This document shows positions 32,600 through 43,129 of a stretch of 64,000 bases of DNA, in pieces; position 1 is the stretch's first letter, and every line of letters begins with the position of its first letter. The DNA comes from Arctopsyche grandis. Lineage: Eukaryota > Arthropoda > Insecta > Trichoptera > Hydropsychidae. Below the pieces are notes generated by a model. The model was not told the DNA's origin. It searched no databases and worked only from the letters and a program-made list of their open reading frames with translations. The stretch is from positions 1,912,501-1,976,500 of the forward strand of contig NC_135365.1 in assembly GCF_051622035.1 (NCBI RefSeq), written 5' to 3'. Made by a program: the position numbers and the translations under genes.

Positions 32600-33176
32600 T
32601 TCATGTTTCGTACATATATAAAACATTGCTAATTGTTGAATATGAGTAAATTGAGTAATTGTTGAATATGAGAAGTGAAAAATATGGAATAGTACAAGTG
32701 ATATTGTTTTGAGTTGCTGACTATCACCGATTTAATTACCAATGTATTGATAAGTAAGTAATATGTATGTACAATAGAACCACGATTATCCGTTTTCAAC
32801 ACATTATACATAAACATATTCTTGAATATATATTATTTGGTTTGATTTTTAAATGCTTTTTATTATTACGAAATTATGTTCACAATACATCTTATATCTA
32901 CATATTTTAATAGCTACTGATCTACTGATCATTTTCTATTTTGCAATTTTATTTTATTTGGTTAGTAATCATAGTATTATATTATTCTAATGTTAATGCA
33001 CAGCATAATAGGAGAAAGAGCTCAAAAACCTATTTACAATTGAATATATATTATAATATATAGATGACATATAGAAAATGTTTTACAATGTAACAAAGAT
33101 AAACAAATAATGTTACCGACGATTTATTTATGTAGATGAGATGTAACAAGTTCATTATAAAATGACGAATTCACTT
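32600..33176. other. AT-rich intergenic DNA
   Basis: A ~40-bp direct repeat (TTTTCAACACATTATACATA) at 32790 copies 32378. Nothing else recognised. Confidence 0.35.
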
Positions 33177-33277
33177 TTAGATACCGTCCATATTAAAGAT
33201 GAAGCCGATGGCATAATCATCGCTCTTGTACAAAACATGCAGAATGACTCTCCGGCAACGTCCCATTGGCTCCGAAG
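33177..33277 (-). other. Possible terminal exon, unassigned
   Basis: Preceded on the minus strand by a good acceptor (TCGTTTTGTTTTCTCAG). One frame is open to a stop and reads SEPMGRCRRVILHVLYKSDD then YAIGFIFNMDGI. The composition looks coding, but I recognise no family. Confidence 0.2.
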
Positions 33278-33399
33278 CTGAGAAAACAAAACGACCTTCT
33301 TTTTTACATATAATTACTATTGTAACAAGTGAACATAACTAAAGGATCCTCTTACTAACACAATCAGTGTTTTCGTAGACCTCCCCGCAGTGAATTAAG

Positions 33400-33893
33400 A
33401 TTAAATTTTGATTTGACATTCGAACTGTTAAAGTGAAATGAACGCAAAAGCGATTGCCAACCTTCTCGGATGCGAGCGATGCTAACGTCAGATGGGCTGA
33501 CAGATGCCCGCAAACTCCTCGCGAAGACCACAAACAACGGCCACGGCCACGGCCACGAGGGCCTTTGGCTCGAACATATGTCTAGTCGATAATAATAAAA
33601 ATTTCGTAAATAAAAAGTATTTGAGAATATTTTTGTTTGTGTGACCAATTTTAAATTTTTGGGTGTGACCAGTTTTCTCGTGACCAGTTTCAGCGTGTGA
33701 CCAGTTTTCTCGTGTGACTAGTTTTCTCGTGACCAGTTTTAGCGTGTGACTAGTTTTCTCGTGACCAGTTTTAGCGTGTGACTAGTTTTCTCGTGACCAG
33801 TTTTAGCGTGACGGATGATCACGAGTGACCGATCTAGAGCGACCAGTTGTCCTGTGACAGGTTCACATTTGACTAGTAATCACCGAACCATCA
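33400..33893. mobile_element. GTGACCAGTTTT-type repeat, long form
   Basis: The right half has six or more copies of GTGACCAGTTTTCTC-like units and ends ACTAGTAATCACCGAACC. The left half (33400-33640) is a GC-richer block. The whole is repeated in reverse at 47904-48345. It cuts off the 3' end of the hAT transposase gene next to it. Confidence 0.6.
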
Positions 33894-35974
33894 AACGACG
33901 TTCATGCCACCATTGAAGCGGATCTTCTTTACGATTTAGATACTCTTCATTTAGGTATTTATCTAATTCGCGAATGCCAGCAGCAAGCTGGTTATCTGGC
34001 CTAGTAATTTTTTGTATTTCTTGGTCGTATTCATCCCATATGCAGCTATTTTTATTACTAGGTATAGATGTTGATGCGTCGCTGGAAGTAGGAACAGCCT
34101 CTGAAGTATCCCCTTGAACTAATTGTACTTGGCCGATTTTATTTCTAAGGGCTTGTACTACCATTTCACAGGCTCTTTGATTTTTGAATCCCCTCGTCTT
34201 AAATCGAGGATCCAAAATCGTACACTCTGCGTATAACATTGAACGATAGCTTCAGGAGCTGTAATGTGTGTGTGTATGCTGGGTGACCAGTGGCTGTGTG
34301 TGTGTGTCGTCGTCTCTATGTGTGTTCAGCTCGCTCTGGAGCACGTGCTGGAACAGGGCGGGGTGGGGAATTAGACAAGTCAGCTCGGGTTATCCTCGTT
34401 TATTGACGAATAGAATGGCGAGCCGGGGAGTTTGCCGGCGCCTCTCGCCTGTGCCCCTCTATGGCGGGGGCTGTGGATGAGTACTGGCTGGCTGGCTGCA
34501 GCTGGTCACTGGTCACTGGTCACTGGTCAGGCAAGGTAGACCAGCCACCAGCCACCAGCCACGCCAGTACCGTCTCGGCCGGCGGATGGCGGGCGTCTCG
34601 TTTGACAGATGAGCGCGCCTCGTAAACATGAGTGCGCGCCCGTAAGAGCCCAAAACACGGCCATGTGGATTTGTTGGCTCGGACAAACATATTCTTCTCT
34701 ATATCTTTGAAACGATCTTCCATGCCTTTCTTTAGCAGAGACTGCACATAAACTATTTTTGTATTGTAAGAAACATGTCTTTGTAAAAAAAATTTTAGTA
34801 AATTACACAAAATTATTATTTTAGATAAAGTGACGTTTTTCTCAGCACTTATTTCTACGGTAATCTCGTAGAATGGACTGAGTAATGGTAAAACTTCCTC
34901 TATGACTTCCCAGTCCCCTTCATTTAAAGTTAAATCAGGGCGTAGAAGTGCAACGGTAGCAATCACTGCATCCTTTACCTGTACTATTCGCTTGAGCATG
35001 TCAAAAGTGGAATTCCAGCGGGTTTGTACATCCTGCTTGAGCTTAAGAACAGGCAAATTCATTTGCTGCTGCGTAGCAGCCAATTTATGTTTTCCTTGTG
35101 TGCTACGATTAAAAAACTCGACAATATTTTCTCTTCCCAAAACGTCACATATCTTTTTCGTAGCTTCTTGTACAACAAGATTTAGAGAGTGAGCGAAACA
35201 TGAGATGGACCGCCAATCACCAAGTCTAACAGCAGATAAGATATTTGCTGCATTATCGCTAACAATGGCGGCAACTTTGTGTGAAATGTTCCACTCTGCC
35301 ATAACAACTTTCATAAAGTCGCACAAGTTTTGACTAGTATGTCGCTCTTTATAATTGATACAACCAAGTAATACTGAGTGAAGTTTAGTCTCTTCATTTA
35401 TAAAATGAGCTACAATAGCTATATAACTGTCGTTATTTCTAGACGTCCAACCATCAGTACTAAGAGACAACGCTGGTGCTGCTTGTACCTTTATTTTTGC
35501 TTCAGCCATGACGTCATTGTGAATTCTTGACATTAAATTTTCCGATAACGTTTTTCTTGATGGTAGTTTATAGCCTGGGCATCGAGAAACTAATTCAATA
35601 AGTTTACGAAATTCTGTATCTTCTACGATTCTTAAGGCGTGATGCCCTTAAGCTACCATCTTGACAAGTTGTTTATCAATTTGCTCAATCTTTCGAACTG
35701 GCGGTGGTCTACGAATGTATTGGATCATCGATTGTTGGGAGTCTACTATATTTGATGATGCTGAAATTATATTCTCCGATTCACATGTGCTTTGACTTGA
35801 TTGAAGTGAGTTTAAACTAGGTAATATCGGCGTTTGTCTTTCAGCAGTTAATGGGATCAAAAGGTGTTTTGTTTTCATATGTCGGGTTAAATTACCATTT
35901 GATCCGCCCGCAATACTTATTATTGTTGAACAATGGTTACATGTTTTCTTTTTGATGACATCGTAACAAATAGC
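33894..35974 (-). pseudogene. hAT transposase, BED-type (ZBED-like), interrupted
   Basis: A hAT-superfamily transposase read from 35974 downward. An acceptor-like TTGTTATAG precedes a BED zinc finger (CNHC at ~35940, ending NLTRHMKTKH). The core follows: LSLSTDGWTSRNNDSYIAIV with the first catalytic aspartate, AAIVSDNAANI, ISCFAHSLNLVV and VQTRWNSTFDML. One in-frame TAA lies at ~35650 (KMVA-stop-GHHALRIVED). A ~430-bp GC-rich insertion at about 34245-34680 separates RANKS from LDPRFKTRGF. The gene stops at DPLQWWHERR where the MITE ending 33893 cuts it, so the C-terminal dimerisation region is missing. The upstream exon is also missing. Confidence 0.8.
34245..34680. repeat. GC-rich insertion inside the hAT gene
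   Basis: 34340-34640 resembles 1-200 of the window (GGGTGGGGAATTAGA; GCCCCTCTATGGCGGGGGCT). It begins with (TG)n-rich sequence and holds GGTCACT repeats near 34503. Probably a fragment of the LTR-like family at 1-597. Confidence 0.5.
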
Positions 35975-36064
35975 CTATAACAAAACACATTAACCCTATA
36001 CGTAAACTATTTTTAAAGTATATTAAAGAAATGAATAAATTGTTAATAGTAATTGTTATTATAC

Positions 36065-37109
36065 TGTGGCGGCTCGCTTATACGACATGGTCGAGTTTGG
36101 TTGCCTTCCTGCGAGTGGGGACCAACCCGGCTGGGTTCGGAGAGCCGCTACTCACTCTGTCTTCAGCTGTCATATAATAAACACGTGCATTAACATGCCA
36201 GTCGTCTCATTCGTTCATCCTCCATACTGGTGACCCCCGACATCGAGCCACGCAGCCTCGATCAATTTCAACATGCCGCTCATCCCTGTCTCGCCGCGCC
36301 CCCATCGCCATCAACACAGCACGCCGCGGCCCGCGGGTGACAATAAACGAGCAGACACGGCTACCTACCTACCTACCTACCTACCGACGTCCAGCCACAA
36401 CGTCGATGACAGGTGCTTAAAAAAATGGGGGAGCGAATGAGACGACGATCTTGACAGCTGGATGTGGAGTCATGCGCGATCCACTACACATAGAACGGTC
36501 ATCCAGCACCACAAGACATACACCACCTCAGCACCATCAAGGCCCCGTCCGTCCCCACGAGCGTCGTCACGCCGAGACGGGCGGCAGCGCTACAACACCT
36601 CCACGAGCCACAACGACTCACAGTCCAGCTCGGAGTATCATCAACCACATCGATGCCCCTGCCGCCCCCGCCGCCCCACCAACCGACATCAGCCTCGGAA
36701 GAGCGGCGCCGCCGCAGCATCGCATCGCGCGACCATCGGACCACCCACCGTCCTGCTCGCGACGTCACCGCCCTCGAATCTACCGACCATTCAGGGCGGT
36801 ACACCTATGTACACAGCGGATGACCCACGTCAACAATTTTTTTTCTCCCACGTTATAATTTTTTCTCTTTGTGTAACAATAATTTTTTTCTTTTGTAAAA
36901 TTTGTTTCTTTGTAATTTTGGTATCGCTGATGCTGGGGGGGGAGTGATGTGGCGGCTCGCTTATACGACATGGTCGAGTTTGGTTGCCTTCCTGCGAGTG
37001 GGGACCAACCCGGCTGGGTTCGGAGAGCCGCTACTCACTCTGTCTTCAGCTGTCATATAATAAACACGTGCATTAACATGCCAGTCGTCTCATTCGTTCA
37101 TCCTCCATA
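36065..37109 (+). mobile_element. Small non-autonomous LTR element (TRIM-like), complete
   Basis: Second complete copy of the 18473-19569 family. LTRs 36065-36226 and 36948-37109 are 162 bp each and nearly identical, flanked by ATAC at 36061-36064 and 37110-37113. Same primer-binding-site-like motif and polypurine tract; no gag or pol. It looks whole and young. It lacks the long ATC microsatellite of the other copy. Confidence 0.85.
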
Positions 37110-37113
37110 ATAC

Positions 37114-37509
37114 ATTAGAAGCATAAGCTGCCTGATAACGACAGAGTCTTATTATTTTAAAATTTATTTAACGTTCGGTTAACGTCACTCTCGTTCATTC
37201 GGTCACAAACTAATGAAATTCTTGTGTAGTTGGCGAACGAACTGTCTTGTGTAGTTCGCGAACGAACTAGATCGTAAGAGAGTGAACAAGACGCGCGCGC
37301 ATGCGCATGCGCATGTGCAGTGAGCGAGCGGCAGTATTAGTGAATTAGTGTAGTGTGGTGTAGTGCCGTCCCACTCTCGCTCATTCGGTCACGAACTAGT
37401 GAACTAAGGAGCGAGGAGTGAGGGACTAGTTCGACTAGTTCGACTTGTTCACCTGTGGGAGCGCTCTTACGACAAGCCTACGTCACTGGTCAGAGTTGGG
37501 TGCGAGAGG
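37114..37509 (+). promoter_or_regulatory. Divergent 5' region of ZAD copy 7
   Basis: Only the last ~30 bases (GTCACTGGTCAGAGTTGGGT) match the cluster leader. Upstream is unlike the other copies: repeats of CTCGTTCATTCGGTCAC (37192, 37378) and GTTCGCGAACGAACTAG, and an alternating GCGCGCATGCGCATGCGCAT tract at 37293-37315. Copy 7 has therefore lost or exchanged the standard leader. Confidence 0.4.
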
Positions 37510-38510
37510 ATGGAGTGCAGGCTTTGTCTTGGATGGAGTACTCCGGCCGAATCTTCCGTCTCCATCTTCGGCGATCCTCATCCAGAATGTCTGGAGCAAA
37601 GCATTCGGACCTGCTGTCAAATTTATGTCAGTTGCTGGTTACAGGTTACAATTATTGTGCACCCAATTGGTTAACTCTTATTCCCATCTTTTCTCATCTG
37701 CAGGTTAAGAGAAACGATGGGCTGCCAGACATAGTGTGTATTTCGTGTAAGACCAATCTGGAATCGTTGATCAGCTTTCGAAAGGCTTGTTTTCGAAGCA
37801 ACGAAACGTCTCAACTGAGGTTAGATGATTGCTTGAAGATCAAGACTGAAGAAGTTTTGTTGGAAGATTTAATATGGGACGATGAGCCTTCACTACCGAT
37901 CATTCACCGAAAGAATAGTAAAATTTGTTCAAAGCCATTGCCCAGTGGATCTGAACTCGTTATACATAGTAGAGAAAAGCCGTTCAAATGTGACAATTGT
38001 TTAAAATCATTTCGTCGTAAATATGATCTTGTGATACATATAAGATCTCACACGGGGGAAAAGCCTTACAAATGTGATATTTGTTTAAAATCATTTCGTC
38101 GTAAATATGATCTTGTGATGCATTTAAGATCTCACACGGGGGAAAAGCCTTACAAATGTGATATTTGTTTAAAATCATTTAGGAATAAATCTGCGCTTAT
38201 TATTCATTCAAGAACCCACACGGGGGAAAAGCCTTACAAGTGTAAAATCTGTTTAAAATTATTTTCTCATAAAAATAGCTTCAAGGCACATACAAAATTG
38301 CATACTCGGATAAAACCACACAAATGTGACTTTTGTTTAAAGTCATTTTTTTACCATTCTTATCTTGTTCGTCATTTGAGATCTCATACTGGGGAAAAGC
38401 CTTACAAGTGTGATATTTGTTTAAAATCATTCTCCTTAAACTCGATCCTCACGAAACATATAAGAACTCGATGTCACCTTAGGTTCTTAAAAAATCGCAT
38501 ACTGGGATAA
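37510..38510 (+). CDS. ZAD-C2H2 zinc finger protein, copy 7
   Basis: Exons 37510-37626 and 37704-38510 (307 aa), intron 77 bp. Exon 1 is 117 bp because of a one-codon insertion after MECRLCLG (WSTPAE instead of PAPAE). ZAD second half: [15 protein letters not shown]. Degenerate first finger ([14 protein letters not shown]), then six C2H2 fingers; the first two are nearly identical (FRRKYDL), a fresh finger duplication. After finger six the frame runs into [17 protein letters not shown]. Compared with copy 8 an A is missing near 38474 (TTAGGTTC against TTAAGGTTC), which removes one further finger. It is otherwise open and probably still encodes a shortened protein. Confidence 0.82.
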
Positions 38511-38800
38511 AACCATACAAATGTGACATTTGTTTATCATCATTTACTCGGAAATATCATCTTGTTTTTCATTTACGATCTCACACGCGGGAAAAGACAC
38601 AAGTGTGATATTTGTTTAAAATCATCCCTCAAGCTACATATAAGTTCTCATTCTACGAAATAGTCTTATGAATGTGAATGCTAATAATATAATTTTTTGA
38701 TAAATATCACTTTGAGAGGTATTTAAATACTCACACCGTATGTACAAGTGTGATATTTGTTTGAAGTCGATTTCTGATCAAAACTACCTTGTAAGTCGCT
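38511..38800 (+). pseudogene. Out-of-frame fingers and 3' flank of copy 7
   Basis: Finger sequence ([18 protein letters not shown]) continues after the stop in another frame. It then reaches AAAAGACACAAGTG, where the usual linker codons are lost, as in copy 8. The vestigial finger shared by the family lies at 38745-38800. Confidence 0.65.
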
Positions 38801-38936
38801 TGAGATCTCACATTGACATTTATTTTCTGAACAAATTTGTCTCATGGATTATAAAAGATGTCATAAGATGTAATAATAACATAATATGTATATAAAGATA
38901 TTGTTTTATTATATGAATACTGTTTTTTATTATACA

Positions 38937-39102
38937 CAAGGCTTTTTTTTTTTTAAAAAGTGTGCCGGAACTCACTTTTTGTCAAGTTTTTTATTGGAAA
39001 AGATTATATTGTATAGAATATTCGTTTGAAACACAAAAAAATGCTAAGACAAAAAGGTGCCGGAACGCCGTTCCACTGCGTTACATGAGAAAAAAAGCCC
39101 TG
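38937..39102. mobile_element. hAT-like MITE, 8-bp duplication ATTATACA
   Basis: Begins CAAGGCTTTTTTTT and ends AAAAAAAGCCCTG; ATTATACA lies at 38929-38936 and 39103-39110. The empty site is visible in the copy 1 flank (TTATTATACATATGTAC near 3740). 46878-47042 is the duplicate; remnants lie at 57120-57165 and 59148-59301. Confidence 0.75.
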
Positions 39103-39520
39103 ATTATACATATTTATATACAATTTAAAAATTCGTTACCCAGAACAAGTTTTTAAATGGAACCTTATTATTATTCAATAAATCAGATGTGACAGCTCTA
39201 GAGATGATATATTTATAACAGTAAATGATTTTCTATCAGAAACTAGTAATAAACAGTATTAACCTTGGGGATGCTAAACCCTTAAACCATTCTAGCTGCA
39301 ATATATTTGACTTATGTACATCGGTGTAGCAAAGCTGGCTGAACAAAAGTCAACTTTCTCATACAAACGTTTTCGGTTTGGTTTTGGTTTGGCTCCCTGC
39401 TCACACTTACATTCATTTTCTAAACAAATTTATCTCATGGATTATAAAAGTTGTTATAAGATGTAATAATAACATGTATATAAAGATATTGTTTATTATA
39501 TGAATGCTGTTGTTTATACT

Positions 39521-39812
39521 TGGCCAGCAGTTTGGCTTAATGGTAGCATATATATTTAGAACCACCGAGATCGATGGTTCGACTCGTCAAACTGCTGGTT
39601 AGATTTGGGGGTTTTGTGACTCCAAATCGATCGTTTCTCTATCAGAGTTTGTCAATTTTATCTGGTTATTGTTGAAACGGTTCCTGCAAATTGGTAATAG
39701 ATCATTTCCTGATGTCACAAAAATCTGTGTGTATAATTTGTAGAAGTTATGCACAGAAATCTATAGATGTCTCTATAATTTCGTGTTTATTATTGTATAA
39801 AAATTGTAATAA
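39521..39812 (+). mobile_element. SINE, copy C
   Basis: tRNA-like head with A box (TTTGGCTTAATGGTAGC) and B box (GATGGTTCGACTCG), body as in 5437-5881 (GTTGAAACGGTTCC). The tail palindrome is missing. Present also in the duplicate block at 47456-47758, so it was inserted before that duplication. Confidence 0.7.
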
Positions 39813-39839
39813 TAACACTGAGCAACAAAAAAATCACGT

Positions 39840-40372
39840 TTTTGAGTTACCAGAGCGGAGACTAACCAATCTTTACTAAGTTTGCCCCACTGAATTCGAA
39901 TATGATAATGATTTTTGTTGGTTGGTGATAGTTTAAGAGATATGAGCGTTTTAAAAAATGCGCGATTTTTAAACTTTTTTGGCTTTTGCCGTCTTCAACT
40001 CAAAATCTAGTATTGTTGTGCTCAAATTGAGTATTGGAATCAATAGTCAGATGTTTTTTCTATAGATTGTGATTTTTTATTGTTTTAAAAAACTTATAAT
40101 TAATTGTCTAGGGAATTTTAAAAGTCAAAAATATATTTTTTTTTACGGATTTTTTCTCCGTGCTGTTTTGCGTTTGTTTGGTCAGTTTTTTATTTCACCA
40201 CATTCATAAGGATTGGTTTTCTATCTCCATATTTTTTATTTCTATCTAAGCGTACTAACTCGAGCGGTAATTGCTAAGAAAGACTTTCGTTCAGTTCCCG
40301 TATGCGTACAACGGAAGCGTTAGAGCAAGGGAGATGGCAAACGAGAGTCCGACCACACGCGCGTAAGCGACG
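39840..40372. repeat. Dispersed repeat, unassigned
   Basis: 39845-40145 is the reverse complement of 28235-28500 (TTACCAGAGCGGAGACTAAC at its start); the first part recurs at 47785-47900. The rest shows nothing. Confidence 0.45.
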
Positions 40373-40857
40373 GAAAGTACATATATCATACAATAATTAT
40401 AATTTAGTAGCCAATATTGTCAACGATGTTCTTACATGTATTTTTTTTTTTATGTATTCGAACCGCTCCATAAGATATATTTCATATTGAAGTTAAATTG
40501 GTTCGGTGATTACTAGTCAAATGTGAACCGGTCGCTCTAGATCGGTCACACTAAAACTGGTCACGAAAAAACTGGTGGATCGATTTTAGGGTGTGACCAG
40601 TTTTAGTGTGACGGGTGATCACGTGTGACCGATATAGAGCGACCGGTTGTCCTGTGACTGGTTCACATATGACTAGTAGTCCGTTTACCGTTCAATTATG
40701 ATACAATAAAGTGTCGTCTAAAGAACTGCAACGTGTAATCTATAACAAAAATGTGAACGAAACATAGAGCTTATATGTAAATAAACATTCTTAAAATAAT
40801 AATAAAATCAGTTTAAAATAATTATTTTATATTTTTATTATAAAATATTATACACAC
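40373..40857. repeat. Inverted duplicate of 32018-32288, carrying a MITE
   Basis: Opposite orientation to 32018-32288. It is joined directly to a same-orientation copy of the end of ZAD copy 6, so the duplication was rearranged. Confidence 0.7.
40500..40689. mobile_element. Complete 190-bp palindromic MITE
   Basis: Starts GGTTCGGTGATTACTAGTCA and ends TGACTAGTAGTCCGTTTACC; subterminal GAACCGGTCGCTCTAGATCG is mirrored at the right. GTTAAATT (40492-40499) and GTTCAATT (40690-40697) are an 8-bp duplication with one mismatch. The empty site exists at 32150. GG/CC ends with 8-bp duplications do not match a family I can name; Merlin-like is one option. Confidence 0.75.
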
Positions 40858-41190
40858 TGGGATAAAACCACACAAGTGTGACATTTGTTCAAAATCATAT
40901 GTTAATAAATATGTACTTGTTCGTCATTTACGATCTCATACGGGATCGGGGGAAAAGCCTTACAAGTGTGACATTTGTTTAAAATCATTCACCCTTAAGT
41001 CTTCCCTCCCGAAACATATAAGGTCTCATTCCTATAGTCGCATATAGTCTTATGAATGTGAAATATGTACGCATATAATATAATTTTTTGATGAATATCA
41101 CTGCGTGGCATTGAAATACCCACACCGTACAAGTGTGATATTTGTATGAAGTCGATTTCTAATCAAAGCTACACTTGAGATCACATAGAC
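40857..41190 (+). pseudogene. Duplicated tail of ZAD copy 6
   Basis: Matches 31232-31565, including the unusual GATCGGGGGAAAAGCC linker and the stop context CGCATATAGTCTTATG. It holds less than two fingers, with no start codon or ZAD. Confidence 0.8.
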
Positions 41191-42629
41191 ATTAATTTTC
41201 TTATCAAATTTATCTCATGGGTTTTAAAAGTTGTCATAAGATGTAATATTGGGAACGTAGAAAATTTTGGTGCTAAAGATAATGTCTCACAAAGATATAA
41301 ATCTTACAATACTGTACCCCGAATTGATTCAGTTTGCACGGACATGTAAGACCCGAACAATGACAAGCTTTTTCAATGACAATGACAACAATTCTCCATA
41401 TTTCTTATAGTTGTAAAGATATTTCATCTTTGTTGACTGGAAACGGTACCTCCCCTTATATGTAGGTGCCTTCTTTTTTTTAAGTTTTTGAATTAAATTA
41501 CCTCCCAAACCACTAATCAAATCGGACTGAATTTTTTTACATGTAATAGTAATTATAAATTTTATACATCAATATTTTAAAATATGTTTTCCTAAACCGG
41601 AGGTAGTACTTTTACTCTGGAAGACCGAGGTTTTTTATATTTTTCTCAGAAACCCTTTAGTTTATTGAACTAAAATTTCATATTTAGAAGCTTAAGTTTA
41701 ATACCAAGTTATTTATAAAAGTTGGTAAGCATCCGTCAACCGGAAATGGTAGTTTACTCTCGTTCGATTTTTCTTCCACTATTTTTTTCGACCTCTTAAA
41801 CATGTGTGCTCTTCACGAAAAAACACAAATATATATTTCGTAATTATTGTATTAATGTGATGAAAATAAAAACAATAACTTAATTAAACCGTAAGCGGGA
41901 TTTTTTTCCTCTTAGAAAAGTCAAAAATGTTGTAACCACGATTCTTTCCACACCCTTGAACGTGTCAAGCTGAAAATTTATATTTCTATTCTTTATATAT
42001 TAACTTTCAATTGTTAAGGTTTTGGTCAGAATTCGTAAACCGGAAGTAGAACTTTTGTCTTTTGTAAGTTTCCCTACATTGGGGCTCAATTTGTATCGAA
42101 AACGCTCCTATAACCCGTATGTGTATGTTTAATCATCGAATTATTTTTTTGACCTTATATTCCTCAAATACATAGATATAGTTATGGGTTGGTCACATCC
42201 GATTTTTTTTATTTATTTACTGTTTGTGTGCACATGATTTTTGTTGAAATTTTTTTGCTCAGCACGGAGCTGGAGCAAAATATTGATCCCGGAGCGGAGC
42301 AGTTGCAAAAACAGTCCACTCCAATTTACTGGTATATACATATTTATGGCTTTGTTCTCTATTATTTTAATAAAACAAAAAAGTTAACTATTTGTATTTT
42401 CATTTAATTCCACCTGAATTATATAATATTATGTATTAATAATGTCATACTTGTTTTCCGAACAAAACAAAATAGACTTCACCATGATAAACATTATTAC
42501 CAACTAGTGTTGTAATAATGATTGAGCCCATTGATTTCAACGGGTGGTTTCGAAAAGGAATTGAAACACGAATAAAAATAAATATATATATATAAAAAAA
42601 AAAAAAATATATTTATTCAAAAATGTTTG
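41191..42629. repeat. AT-rich region with CCGGAAGT-type repeats
   Basis: AACCGGAGGTAGTACTTTT (41595), AACCGGAAATGGTAG (41738) and AACCGGAAGTAGAACTTTTG (42041) are degenerate units spaced irregularly; a similar region is 49930-50220. 42498-42575 is the reverse complement of 49385-49450. No gene is seen. Confidence 0.35.
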
Positions 42630-43129
42630 TAACGTGACGTTCTCCCAGCTATCCTATCAGGGCAACATTAGACATTATTTCGGGTGGCTCAACTCAGTGA
42701 CATCCTGCCGCGGGAAAGGAGACGAGAGCCGGCTCTCTCGTCCATTCGTATTTCGGTCATCCACGGGTACAGACGTACCCCTTCCCTCAATCTCTCCCGA
42801 GCCGTCTCCAGAGAAGACGGGCCCAGAGATCAGCCATCTTATTGAAGAGCCGCGGGACAGTTGAGTGTATCATCACTCCCTCCCCTGAGTTCCAACAGTT
42901 CGTCACCTGTATCTCCACGCAGCTTCCTAAGAAGCATCAGCCGCTGGAAGACCGACGATGTGACCCGAGAGCCAGCCGCACGGCAGCTATAGACGAGACG
43001 AGGATTATAATCAGGAACTTCACGACAACTACAAGACATCCCAGGTTAGCCATTCTGTTTCCTTTGACCCCCACCACGGAACGAACGCACCTGGAAGGAC
43101 GAACAAACATATCCTTGCATGCCAGTAAC

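Larger units (their letters stand above)
37479..39955 (+). repeat. Segmental duplication, block 1
   Basis: Aligns with 45244-47903 from just before the start codon, through the gene, the 3' flank, the 166-bp MITE and the SINE, to GAGATATGAGCGTTT. The two blocks differ by a few per cent and by the number of fingers. Confidence 0.75.

Noticed and set aside
33640-33830. Repeated GTGACCAGTTTTCTC motifs as a possible CRISPR or operator array
   Set aside because: Spacing is irregular, there are no unique spacers, and the block is part of a dispersed transposon-like repeat.
36451-36947. Open frames of 101-161 codons in the second small LTR element
   Set aside because: Same interior as above; the frames overlap on both strands and no retroelement domain is visible.
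39521-39600. Possible tRNA gene
   Set aside because: A and B boxes are present, but the sequence continues into a SINE body shared with three other loci and lacks a full cloverleaf.
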